Of a DNA stretch of 64,000 bases, positions 16,656 through 24,359 are shown one piece after another. Position 1 is the first letter of the stretch. Each line of letters opens with the position of its first letter. The stretch covers positions 62,001 through 126,000 of the forward strand of contig NZ_JAEUAV010000016.1 of NCBI RefSeq assembly GCF_019511605.1, given 5' to 3'. The DNA is from Paraburkholderia phenoliruptrix. Its GTDB lineage: Bacteria; Pseudomonadota; Gammaproteobacteria; Burkholderiales; Burkholderiaceae. The position numbers were made by a program, and so were the translations under genes. The notes beneath the pieces were generated by a model. It was not told the DNA's origin. It saw nothing but the letters and a program-made list of their open reading frames with translations, and did no database searches.

Positions 16656-16887
16656 TGGTTAGTCCTTTTTATGGGTAAACGCCGTACATGCTAACGCGAA
16701 ACGCCGGCTGGCAAGTCCCGCCACGAAAGACCGTGAACCGGCGATGCGGGGCGCATGGAGAATTGGCGACGGATCGGGGCGCGGAGGCGCGCCGCGCCGC
16801 GTGCACGGTGCGCGGCGGCGTGGCGGCGTGGCGTGGATCGACGACAAGCATGGCCCAGCGACAACCCAGCTTGCAGCGCGATCCTCT

Positions 16888-18279
16888 TCAGCGTCCCGCG
16901 CCCTGGCTCGCCGGCGCCCGTGCGGCAGGCGCGGTGTCGAGGTGACGGAACACCCATGCCGAGAACAACGTAATCGCGCCGACGCACACGAAGCTCAGCC
17001 GGAAGCCGAGCGCGGCGGAACCCCATTGCGCGGCAAACAGCTTCACGAGCCCGCCGCCGATCGACACGCCGAGCCCGATCGCGAGCATCTGCACCATCGA
17101 AAAAAGGCTGTTGCCGCTGCCGGCGTCTTCATGTGAAAGCCCCTTGAGCGTGACGCTGTTCATCGCCGCGAACTGCATGGAGTTGGCGGCGCCAAACACC
17201 GCCAGAACCGCGATTTCGACGATGAGCGGCGTGCCGCGCGAGATCAGCGCAAAGGCCACGATCGACGAACCGACGACCAGTGTGTTCACGAGGAGGAAAA
17301 GCTCATAGCCGAAGCGCCGCACGAGCGGCGTGATCCAGCGCTTTGCGAGCGTGCCGGCGAGCGCGGCGGGCAGCATCATCAATCCCGAATGCAGCGGCGT
17401 ATAGCCAAGCTCGAGCTGCAACAGCAGCGGCACCAGAAACGGTACGGCGCTCGAGCCGATACGGCATACCAGGTTGCCGATCAGGCCGACGCTGAAATTC
17501 GGCTCGCCAAACAGCGACAACTTGAAGAGCGGGTTGCGCCGACGCCTCGCGTGCGGAACGTAGGCGAGGGCGCTAACGGCCGCGAGCGCAAAAAGTGCCG
17601 CCGACCACGCCGCCTGATGCGTCGGCGAAGGCGCGTCGACGGCCAGCGAAAACGCGATCATAGAAAGCGACAGCAATCCGCAGCCGACGAAGTCGAATGG
17701 CGGCGCCTGCGTCTCGCCGTGCGCGGGCAGAAAGCGCTGCACCGCGTAAAGGCCGACCACGCCGATCGGCACGTTGATCAGAAAAATCCAGTGCCACGTA
17801 ATGGCCTGAACGAACCAGCCGCCGAGCGTCGGTCCGGCAATCGGACCTAACTGACCCGCAACCGAAATGAACGCCAGCGCCGACACGTACTGATCACCCG
17901 ACACACTGCGCAGTACGGCGAGGCGTCCGATCGGCAGCAGCATCGAACCGCCCACGCCTTGCAGCACACGCGCGAGCACCAGTTGACCCAGCGTATGCGC
18001 GCTCGCGCAGCAGACCGAGCCGATCACGAAGATCAGGATTGCCGCGAAATAGACGCGCCGCGTGCCGAAGCGGTCTGCGAGCCAGCCTGAGGCGGGCGTG
18101 AGCATTGCCATGGTCAACGTGTAGGCGACCACGATCGGCTGCATGGCGAGCGGCGCGACGTTCAGACTGTGCGCGATGGAGGGCAGCGCGGTATTGACGA
18201 TCGTCGTGTCGAGCGACTGCATGAAAAAGCCGGCGGCGACGATCCACAGCAGCGCGGTATGCGACGAATCCCTGGTCAT
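16888..18279 (-). CDS. DHA2-family MFS efflux transporter (MdtD-like)
   Basis: 463 residues with about fourteen membrane helices expected. FMQSLDTTIVNTALPSIA in helix 1, the loop GWLADRFGTRRVYF, and LQGVGGSMLLPIGRLAVLR match E. coli MdtD and the wider EmrB/QacA (DHA2) family of proton-driven drug exporters. The motif C-like GQLGPIAGPTLGGW in helix 5 marks an antiporter. No periplasmic adaptor gene accompanies it. ATG 18279 lacks an obvious ribosome binding site. A similar exporter lies at 21787. Confidence 0.88.
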   Translation of the reverse strand: MTRDSSHTALLWIVAAGFFMQSLDTTIVNTALPSIAHSLNVAPLAMQPIVVAYTLTMAMLTPASGWLADRFGTRRVYFAAILIFVIGSVCCASAHTLGQLVLARVLQGVGGSMLLPIGRLAVLRSVSGDQYVSALAFISVAGQLGPIAGPTLGGWFVQAITWHWIFLINVPIGVVGLYAVQRFLPAHGETQAPPFDFVGCGLLSLSMIAFSLAVDAPSPTHQAAWSAALFALAAVSALAYVPHARRRRNPLFKLSLFGEPNFSVGLIGNLVCRIGSSAVPFLVPLLLQLELGYTPLHSGLMMLPAALAGTLAKRWITPLVRRFGYELFLLVNTLVVGSSIVAFALISRGTPLIVEIAVLAVFGAANSMQFAAMNSVTLKGLSHEDAGSGNSLFSMVQMLAIGLGVSIGGGLVKLFAAQWGSAALGFRLSFVCVGAITLFSAWVFRHLDTAPAARAPASQGAGR

Positions 18280-18499
18280 GTAATGGAAGGCGGTCGGCGC
18301 GCGGGCGCCGCTAGCGAGCGGTTGTCAGCAAACGCTTCAATGATACGGCATCGGGCGGCGCAACGCGAAGGCGCGACGCAGGTCGGGCGTGCGAGGCCGT
18401 GCGGTGCATAGGACAGTGCCGTGACCCCTTGCGACGCAGGCGCGCCCATGAACGCGTGGGCCAGGGACGCGGGGGCTGGGGTTTCAAAGCTGCGCGGTC

Positions 18500-18544
18500 G
18501 GCTCGCGGGGCTCACCGGGCTCAAAAGGCTCAAAAGGCTCGGAG
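18500..18544. repeat. Five 9-bp tandem units (GGCTCNNNN)
   Basis: GGCTCGCGG, GGCTCACCG, GGCTCAAAA twice and GGCTCGGAG run head to tail in the 380-bp gap 18280-18659. GGCTC is the complement of the GAGCC core seen at 3842-3922. Nothing else is evident in the gap. Confidence 0.7.
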
Positions 18545-18659
18545 CGCTAAACGGGGCCCACGAGCTCACGCAGTACGAGCCCGTATCGCTCATCGGGCAA
18601 CCCGGCTGCTTTCACGGCCGCTGAGCGCCCCGTACCGGGATGCTCACTCGCCGTCGCGC

Positions 18660-19097
18660 TTATTCAGGCATCTTGCGAAAGGAAATCGCAAAGCGATTCC
18701 ACGCATTGATGGCCGACACCAGCAGCGTCAGGTCGACCAGTTCTTCGTCGCTGAAATGCGGGCGCACGGCTTCCCACACGGCGTCGGGCACATGGTCGTG
18801 CGAGATGAGCGTCAAGGCTTCCGTCCATTCAAGCGCGGCGCGTTCCCGATCCGTGAAGAACGGCGTTTCGCGCCATGTGACCAGCGTGGCGAGACGCCGT
18901 TCGGTCTCGCCGCCTTTGCGGGCGTCGGTGGTGTGCATATCGACACAGAATGCGCAGCCGTTGATCTGCGACGCGCGCAGCCGCACGAGTTCCGCGAGCG
19001 ACTTTTCAATGGACGATTTGCCGATGCGTTCCTCGAGCCCGAGCATTGCCTTGATCGCGGCGGGGCTGGCTTTATAGAAGTCGAGACGTGCTTGCAT
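18660..19097 (-). CDS. Carboxymuconolactone decarboxylase / AhpD-like protein
   Basis: 145 residues. The redox motif CAFCVDMHT (about residues 49-57) within a helical fold is the AhpD alkylhydroperoxidase signature, where the two cysteines reduce peroxides and the histidine assists. Family members of this length often defend against oxidants or metabolise small electrophiles. AAGGAG sits six to seven bases before the ATG. A 14-bp palindrome lies in the divergent region towards the ferredoxin-NADP reductase gene. Confidence 0.9.
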   Translation of the reverse strand: MQARLDFYKASPAAIKAMLGLEERIGKSSIEKSLAELVRLRASQINGCAFCVDMHTTDARKGGETERRLATLVTWRETPFFTDRERAALEWTEALTLISHDHVPDAVWEAVRPHFSDEELVDLTLLVSAINAWNRFAISFRKMPE

Positions 19098-19172
19098 GAT
19101 TCACTCCTTGCGTTGGTTTGGCGCGCATCCGCTGATGCGATGAGTGAATACTAGCCGTCCCATTGGCTTGGC

Positions 19173-19186
19173 AAAATGGCCATTTT
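19173..19186. promoter_or_regulatory. Perfect palindrome AAAATGGCCATTTT
   Basis: A 14-bp perfect palindrome lies about 75 bp upstream of the AhpD-like gene and 145 bp upstream of the reductase gene. On the minus strand TTGCCA-18 bp-TATTCA adjoins it, a plausible promoter for the AhpD-like gene, so the palindrome could be a repressor site next to its -35 box. Confidence 0.45.
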
Positions 19187-19329
19187 CGGCGTTTATAAGG
19201 TAGCCACTTTTGGACCATCGCGAAGTGTCCCAACCGGCCGCAAGCGTCCTTGCTCGCTGTAATGGCATCGTTGCCGCAGTGGCGTCGATTCGGTATGGTG
19301 GGTCATCGCCCTTATCGAAGAGTTCAGCC

Positions 19330-20427
19330 ATGACGTCCGCTGCCGAGCCTCTTTCGCAGCCTGCTTCACCCGCCATTCGCTCCGACGTGTTGATCGTCGG
19401 CGCGGGACCGGTGGGCCTCTTTGCCGCTTTCGAGGCCGGCGTGATCGGCTTGTCATGCCAGATCGTGGATGCGCTTGGCAAGATTGGCGGCCAATGTACG
19501 GAGCTGTATCCGGACAAGCCGATTTACGACATCCCCGCGATTCCTTCATGTACGGCGCGTGAACTGGTGGACCGCCTGCTTGCGCAGTGCAAGCCGTTCG
19601 ACGTGCCCATTCATCTCGAGCAGCGGGTCGAATCGGTCGAGCAGCGCAGCGATGGGCGGTGGACCGTGCGCACCGACCGCGGCCTCGTGTTCGACGTTGC
19701 GGCAATCATGCTCGCCGCCGGTAACGGGGCGTTCGTGCCGCAGAAACTGCCGCTTGCCGAAGCGGTGCCGCTCGAGTCTCGCTATGTGCATTACAGCGTG
19801 CAGCGTCTTGCCGATTTCGCCGACAAGACCGTGGTGGTGGCAGGCGGGGGCGACTCCGCGCTCGACTGGGCGCTTGCGCTGCGTAAAGTGGCGCGCCGCG
19901 TGACGCTGGTGCACCGGCGTAACGGCTTCAGCGCGGCTGATTCGAGTGTCGAGTTGATGCGCCGCGCGGTGCAGGCCGGCGAGATGGACTTTATCGTCGG
20001 TGCGATTTCAGGGTTAAAGCTCGAAGGGAACGCGCAAGGCAGCGCGCAAGACAGCCCGGAAAGTGGCGCGCTCAAATCTATCACATTGCGACATATCGAC
20101 GGCGAGACTGAACTGCACGCTGAGCAACTCGTCGTGCTGTACGGCCTGGTCGCCGATCTCGGGCCGATAGCGCAGTGGGGCTTGAGTATTCATGGCGGCC
20201 GTGTAGACGTGGATACCTCCAACTACGAGAGTTCGCGGCCGGGCATTTTCGCGGTGGGCGACATCGCCAACTATCCGAACAAGCAGAAACTGATTTTGTC
20301 CGGCTTTCATGAAGCGTCGCTCGCACTGCGCAAAGCGTATTCATATGCTTACCCCGAGCGCAAGCGCGTGCACGTGCATTCCAGTTATGACGCGAAACTC
20401 GCCGAAAAAGTCAGCGCGGCAGGCTGA
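19330..20427 (+). CDS. Ferredoxin/flavodoxin-NADP+ reductase, thioredoxin-reductase-like (YumC type)
   Basis: 365 residues. GAGPVGLFAAFEAG binds FAD, GGQCTELYPDKPIYDIP is the characteristic segment of this FNR type, and VAGGGDSALDWALAL binds NADPH. The CxxC pair of true thioredoxin reductases is missing, as expected. The C-terminal GIFAVGDIANYPNKQKLILSG closes the FAD site. The enzyme passes electrons between NADPH and ferredoxin or flavodoxin. ATG 19330 follows GAAGAG; the same frame is open 40 codons upstream but without family resemblance. Confidence 0.9.
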   Translation: MTSAAEPLSQPASPAIRSDVLIVGAGPVGLFAAFEAGVIGLSCQIVDALGKIGGQCTELYPDKPIYDIPAIPSCTARELVDRLLAQCKPFDVPIHLEQRVESVEQRSDGRWTVRTDRGLVFDVAAIMLAAGNGAFVPQKLPLAEAVPLESRYVHYSVQRLADFADKTVVVAGGGDSALDWALALRKVARRVTLVHRRNGFSAADSSVELMRRAVQAGEMDFIVGAISGLKLEGNAQGSAQDSPESGALKSITLRHIDGETELHAEQLVVLYGLVADLGPIAQWGLSIHGGRVDVDTSNYESSRPGIFAVGDIANYPNKQKLILSGFHEASLALRKAYSYAYPERKRVHVHSSYDAKLAEKVSAAG

Positions 20428-20499
20428 GTCGACGGAACGATCGCGACCGGGCCGGTGACCATCGCGTGCTCGGCCCGGGTCTCTGCTCATCGCAGATCG

Positions 20500-20736
20500 C
20501 TATTTTCCACCGGGTTGGCTTGCGGCAGCCGCCGCGCTCGCGGCTTTCTGCTTTTTCTTCGCTTCATGATGGCCGATTGCACAGCCTGCTGCGGCGCCCG
20601 CCACGCCGTGGCCGCCGGCAATATGTCCGCCGACGCCGCCGACTACCGCGCCCTTGGTGCAGCCTTCCGCGTGGGCTGTCGTGTGAATGAACGTCAACGA
20701 GACGAGCAGAGCGGTGGCGAGAGTGGCATGTTTCAA
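20500..20736 (-). CDS. Small secreted glycine-zipper protein with TTG start
   Basis: 78 residues. An N-terminal signal peptide (LKHATLATALLVS to TTAHA) is followed by EGC and a glycine-zipper helix (GAVVGGVGGHIAGGHGVAGAAAG), then a short basic/Ala tail. Such proteins insert in or coat the outer membrane. The start is TTG 20736 with AAGGAG six bases upstream. An ATG out of frame six bases on would encode an unrelated product, so the rare start is well supported. Confidence 0.75.
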   Translation of the reverse strand: MKHATLATALLVSLTFIHTTAHAEGCTKGAVVGGVGGHIAGGHGVAGAAAGCAIGHHEAKKKQKAASAAAAASQPGGK

Positions 20737-21248
20737 GGGAAGCTCCTTATGTCGGAATAGGTAGGAGCCTCGGACGCAGCAATTAAGAGTCCTGACCTGC
20801 GTTAAGCGGTCTGAAAGGCGCGGGACAGGCAAATTGCGCAAGACTGCGGGTGTCCCGTCGAAGGGTTCACTTCCAGCCCGGTGGATCACGCCTGCGGACG
20901 TGTATGCCTGACACACGCACCACGCGAGACTGCGCCTGTCGCCGCGCGCTTGCGACACATCGCGAGGTCGCGCGCGGCTTTGCGTGAGTTGAACGTATGC
21001 GGGGTTGACCGTGCACAGCAACGGCACATGGTTTGCTTCTCTATGGCATCTGCGGGTGAGGGCGGGAGGCAACTGCTGCTTTGTTGAATCGACGCGACCG
21101 AGGAACGCCGGCGCGCAATCACGGCGATTGCCGCAAACGTTCCTGCCAGCCTCCGGCGTCGGCCCGCAATCAGCGCGGCAGTGCGCGATGCAAGCACAGC
21201 ACGCGCCTACGACCAGCACGGCGACGCGCCGCAAAGGAGGATACAAGA
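20737..21248. other. Intergenic region, no gene seen
   Basis: About 510 bp between the divergent glycine-zipper and DUF421 genes. Longer open frames exist but lack ribosome binding sites and family resemblance. The right end holds the AAAGGAGG ribosome binding site (21233-21240) of the DUF421 gene. I see no repeat or terminator. Confidence 0.5.
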
Positions 21249-21743
21249 ATGATGGACGCGATCTATCTGCTGTTCGGGCAAGGGCGGGACCTCGACCCGT
21301 TGCAGATGAGCCTGCGCGCGGTGCTCGTGTTCCTTATCGCGCTTGTGTTGATCAGGGTGTCGGGGCGGCGCTCGTTCGGACAACGCTCACCGTTTGATTC
21401 GGTGGTAGTGATTCTGCTTGGCGCCACGTTGAGCCGCGCGATAGTGGGCGCGTCGCCGTTTGTCGCAACCGTGCTCGCGTCGCTCGTGATCGTGGTGTGC
21501 CACCGCCTGCTTGCGTGGATTTGCATGCGCTCGCGTGCGATCGAGCGGCTGGTGGGCGGCGTCGAGCGCGAGGTGTACAGCAACGGCGCGTTCAATGAGA
21601 ACGAACTGCGAGCCGCGCTGATGACCTCGAACGACGTGTGCGAAAGCGTGCGGCAGAAGATCGGCTCGCGCTCGCTCGACAAGGTCGCCGCGGCGATTCT
21701 CGAGCGCAACGGCGAGGTGAGCGTGATTCGCAAGGAGCAGTGA
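21249..21743 (+). CDS. DUF421 (YcaP/YetF-type) membrane protein
   Basis: 164 residues. Two or three hydrophobic helices (about 20-38, 46-64 and 67-83) include the family pattern RVSGRRSFGQRSPFDSVVVILLG, here cited in part: SGRRSFGQ and PFDSVV. A soluble C-terminal YetF-like domain follows. The length fits the family. AAAGGAGG is eight bases before the ATG. In Bacillus, relatives affect spore germination; elsewhere the function is unknown. It converges on an exporter gene 43 bp away. Confidence 0.82.
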   Translation: MMDAIYLLFGQGRDLDPLQMSLRAVLVFLIALVLIRVSGRRSFGQRSPFDSVVVILLGATLSRAIVGASPFVATVLASLVIVVCHRLLAWICMRSRAIERLVGGVEREVYSNGAFNENELRAALMTSNDVCESVRQKIGSRSLDKVAAAILERNGEVSVIRKEQ

Positions 21744-21786
21744 GCGGGCAGCAACTCGCAAAGGCGAGCCGCACGCAAACCCACCG

Positions 21787-23223
21787 TCAGCCCCGGCCCC
21801 CGCGCGAGATTTCCTCGCCTGCGCGATGCGGCAGTCGCAAGGTAACCGGTATCGACGCAAACGAGCACAGTCCCACGACCAGAAACGCGGGCCAGAAATC
21901 CGACCACATGATGGTTTCATGGCCGTTCAGCAGTCGCGAGATCTGCAGCACGATGCCGCCGACCGTCACGCCGAGGCCAAGCGACATCTGCTGCACGACA
22001 CTGCCGAGGCTCGTCGCGCGTCCCACATCGCGGCTCGCTATTTCCGCGTAGGTCAACGAATTGAGACTCGTGAACTGCAGCGCGGGGAAGAAACCGCCCA
22101 GCAGCACCACCACCCAGATAATCCAGGTCGGCGTGCCAGGAAAAAACAGGCCGCAGGCCGCGATCGAAATGCCCGACAACGCCGCGTTCACCGCCAGCAC
22201 GGAGCGAAAGCCATAGCGATGCAGCACGCGCGAGGCCACGGTACGCATGAACATGCCGCCGAACGCGGATGCGCAGGTGATCAGCCCGGATTGGAACGCG
22301 CTCATGCTGTGTCCTTCCTGAAGCATGAGCGGCAACAGGAACGGTAGCGCGCCAAGGCCGATGCGGAACAGCGACCCGCCGAGCACGCTCGCCTGGAACG
22401 TCGGCACCTTGAAGAATCGCAGATCGAGCAACGGCAGCCGCACGCGTTGCGCGTACGCAATGTAGAGCCCGAGCAAAACCGCGCCGACCCCGCACATCGC
22501 GAACGCGTCGCGATTGGCAATCAGCTCGCCGCCGACGAGCGACAGCCCGAGCAGAAGCAGCACCGCCCCCGCCGCCGACAGCACAAAGCCGACCCAGTCG
22601 AGCGGACCGGGATCCGGCTCACGCGTATTGGCGATGTGCCTGTTGGTCAGATAGATGCCGAGCACGCCGATCGGCACATTGATGAAAAAAATCAGGCGCC
22701 AGTGCAGATAAGTCGTGATGAAGCCGCCGAGCAGCGGGCCGGCAGCCGGGCCGAGCATGGCCGGCACGCTCAGATAATTCATCGCGCGGATGAAGTCGGA
22801 TTTGTGTACGACCCGAAAGATGATGATCCGGCCGACCGGCACCATCATCGCGCCGCCCACGCCTTGCACGAAACGCGCGAGCGTAAAGGTGGCGAGCGAA
22901 TTCGACGCGGCGCACAGCAGCGAACCCGCCACGAAGATGCCGATTGCCGTGCGAAACACGGTGCGCGCGCCGAAGCGGTCGGCGAGCCAACCGCACACTG
23001 GAATGAACACGCCCAGCCCCAGCACGTAGCTCGTCACGGCGATTTTCAGCGTGACCGGATCGCGCCCGAAGTCGCGCGCCATGGCCGGCAAAGCGGTGAC
23101 TATCACATTCGCGTCGACGCTCTCCATGAACATCGCGCACGCGACAATCAGAGGCGCAATCAGGGCTTTCTGGGCGACGGTCATGAAAGGTCTGCTGCAG
23201 GCGGCGGCAGGTAAAGGGGACAT
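21787..23223 (-). CDS. DHA2-family MFS efflux transporter
   Basis: 478 residues. FMESVDANVIVTALPAMA in helix 1, the loop CGWLADRFGARTVF and VQGVGGAMMVPVGRIIIF mark the EmrB/QacA-type proton antiporters; GPAAGPLLGGF is the helix 5 antiporter motif. It is a paralogue of the exporter at 16888. ATG 23223 has AGGTG at good spacing; a second ATG at 23184 also precedes the first helix. The upstream site GCACC-TGTAC-GGTGC overlaps the ribosome binding site and may be an operator. Confidence 0.87.
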   Translation of the reverse strand: MSPLPAAACSRPFMTVAQKALIAPLIVACAMFMESVDANVIVTALPAMARDFGRDPVTLKIAVTSYVLGLGVFIPVCGWLADRFGARTVFRTAIGIFVAGSLLCAASNSLATFTLARFVQGVGGAMMVPVGRIIIFRVVHKSDFIRAMNYLSVPAMLGPAAGPLLGGFITTYLHWRLIFFINVPIGVLGIYLTNRHIANTREPDPGPLDWVGFVLSAAGAVLLLLGLSLVGGELIANRDAFAMCGVGAVLLGLYIAYAQRVRLPLLDLRFFKVPTFQASVLGGSLFRIGLGALPFLLPLMLQEGHSMSAFQSGLITCASAFGGMFMRTVASRVLHRYGFRSVLAVNAALSGISIAACGLFFPGTPTWIIWVVVLLGGFFPALQFTSLNSLTYAEIASRDVGRATSLGSVVQQMSLGLGVTVGGIVLQISRLLNGHETIMWSDFWPAFLVVGLCSFASIPVTLRLPHRAGEEISRGGRG

Positions 23224-23227
23224 TATT

Positions 23228-23242
23228 GCACCTGTACGGTGC
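23228..23242. promoter_or_regulatory. Short palindrome over the exporter ribosome binding site
   Basis: GCACC and GGTGC flank TGTAC, giving a 15-bp near-palindrome five bases upstream of the exporter start on the minus strand. TetR-type repressors commonly bind such sites before drug exporters, but none is encoded nearby. Confidence 0.4.
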
Positions 23243-23345
23243 GGTTTGTTAACAAGTTCCCCGCTCATGCCGCCCTTTTTAGACGCAGCAAGAGGACCGC
23301 GCTGCGCTCGGCCTGTCATTCGCGCGCCACATTTTTTGTTTTTTG

Positions 23346-23373
23346 TTGCGCTGCGCAATGAGAAGACTATAAT
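23346..23373 (+). promoter_or_regulatory. Sigma-70 promoter of the 50-residue small gene
   Basis: TTGCGC, a 16-bp spacer and a perfect TATAAT precede the small gene at 23416 by about 42 bp. The expected 5' UTR of about 35 bases contains an imperfect hairpin with GGGTT (23375-23379) pairing with AACCC (23394-23398) and CCTAGG in its loop. Confidence 0.7.
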
Positions 23374-23415
23374 CGGGTTATTCCCTAGGTAGAAACCCTA
23401 TACAGGACCCCGACC

Positions 23416-23568
23416 ATGAACACTGCAACCAACGCCGCATCCACCCGTAACGCCGTCGCTGCCAAGGGCAATTGGCTCGCCAGGCTGCGCGCACTCGCGC
23501 TGCACGCGCTGAATCTGCATCTGCAAAACTGCGCTGTTATTGCTGAAGCGCACCGCCGTCCGCAGTAA
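23416..23568 (+). CDS. Small hypothetical protein, 50 residues
   Basis: The product has a polar N terminus (MNTATNAASTRNAVAAKGN), a leucine-rich amphipathic helix (WLARLRALALHALNLHLQN) and a short basic end (EAHRRPQ). AGGA lies eight bases before the ATG, and a strong promoter with a structured short leader precedes it. A GCGCGGC-TCAG-GCCGCGC hairpin follows nine bases after the stop. The arrangement recalls the many short-ORF transcripts of Burkholderia. I do not recognise a family. Confidence 0.6.
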   Translation: MNTATNAASTRNAVAAKGNWLARLRALALHALNLHLQNCAVIAEAHRRPQ

Positions 23569-23693
23569 CAGCGGGGGCGCGGCTCAGGCCGCGCTTACAG
23601 GCGCCCCGGGCTGTCGCGCTGGCTGACTCTGCTGGCCGGAAAGCTGGCAAACTCAGATTGCTCGAGAGCAAGGCGGCGCAAAAAAACGGAGCA

Positions 23694-23726
23694 GAAAAAA
23701 CTAGCGGCGCATTTCGCGCCGCTAGT
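23694..23726 (-). terminator. Rho-independent terminator, minus strand
   Basis: ACTAGCGGCGC and GCGCCGCTAGT form a perfect 11-bp stem with an ATTTC loop. On the minus strand a run of six T follows, so it ends transcripts coming from the small membrane-protein gene at 23809. On the plus strand it is followed by GCTTTGT and would work less well for the 50-residue gene. Confidence 0.85.
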
Positions 23727-23808
23727 GCTTTGTAAGTCTGCCGTAACGTGCGCGGCTCACCGCGCACTGTCGGGCACTCGTGTTTTGCTGCGCACGTCCC
23801 GCGCGTGT

Positions 23809-23949
23809 TCAGTCATCGGCGCGGCGCGTCACCTTCGCAAGCGTTTGACGCATTTTCGCCGCCCGGGCGGACAATGCGCTCATCAGCAGTAGCGTCGACA
23901 CGAGACCGACCAGATATACGCCCGCCACCATCCAATCCTGTTCCGCCAT
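23809..23949 (-). CDS. Small single-span membrane protein, 46 residues
   Basis: MAEQDW is followed by a hydrophobic helix (MVAGVYLVGLVSTLLLMSAL) and a basic tail (RAAKMRQTLAKVTRRADD), giving an expected N-out or N-in single span with a positive cytoplasmic end. Two ATG codons lie in tandem; 23949 is preferred because GGGAGA is six bases upstream, while ATG 23952 leaves only three. A perfect terminator 83 bp downstream on the same strand supports a dedicated transcript. No family recognised. Confidence 0.65.
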   Translation of the reverse strand: MAEQDWMVAGVYLVGLVSTLLLMSALSARAAKMRQTLAKVTRRADD

Positions 23950-23952
23950 CAT

Positions 23953-24353
23953 CTTTCTCCCGTCAAGTGCCTCCTTCGTGCGATCAACGTATCGCATTTC
24001 GCGAGGCTATTGCTTGCAATTACGGCAACCGCGGCAAAAAGCTTAAGCCGTGGGCGTTGGCATGTTGCCGAACGCCGATCCTACGCATGAGCTAACGCCG
24101 AAATCTTCGTTCGCCGTGTGCAATTAACGTTTAAACTTCAGCCCCCTGAGTTTCCAGGTCAGCCGACGCAGCGCCGGGGGAGCGGTGTGAGGGCGACCAT
24201 GGCCGGCAAGCGGCCCAGGTTAAACCCCGGCGCCAACGCCTGTACTGTCAACCTTTTCACCGGCCTGCCGTTATCCAGTTGTAATCACCGGAAGGCGATC
24301 TGGCGGCTGTCGGCCGTCGCCGCGACAGCTGACAGCTCCACGCAAGGCCCGCA
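23953..24353. other. Intergenic region upstream of mprF
   Basis: About 400 bp. Open frames here show no ribosome binding site or family resemblance, and I see no repeat or terminator. It presumably carries divergent promoters for the small membrane protein and mprF. Confidence 0.4.
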
Positions 24354-24359
24354 TTGACC

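Noticed and set aside
20500..21246. 248-codon minus-strand frame with a signal-like start, covering the glycine-zipper gene
   Set aside because: Only the last 78 codons resemble a protein and have a ribosome binding site; the middle part is Arg/His/Cys-rich noise.
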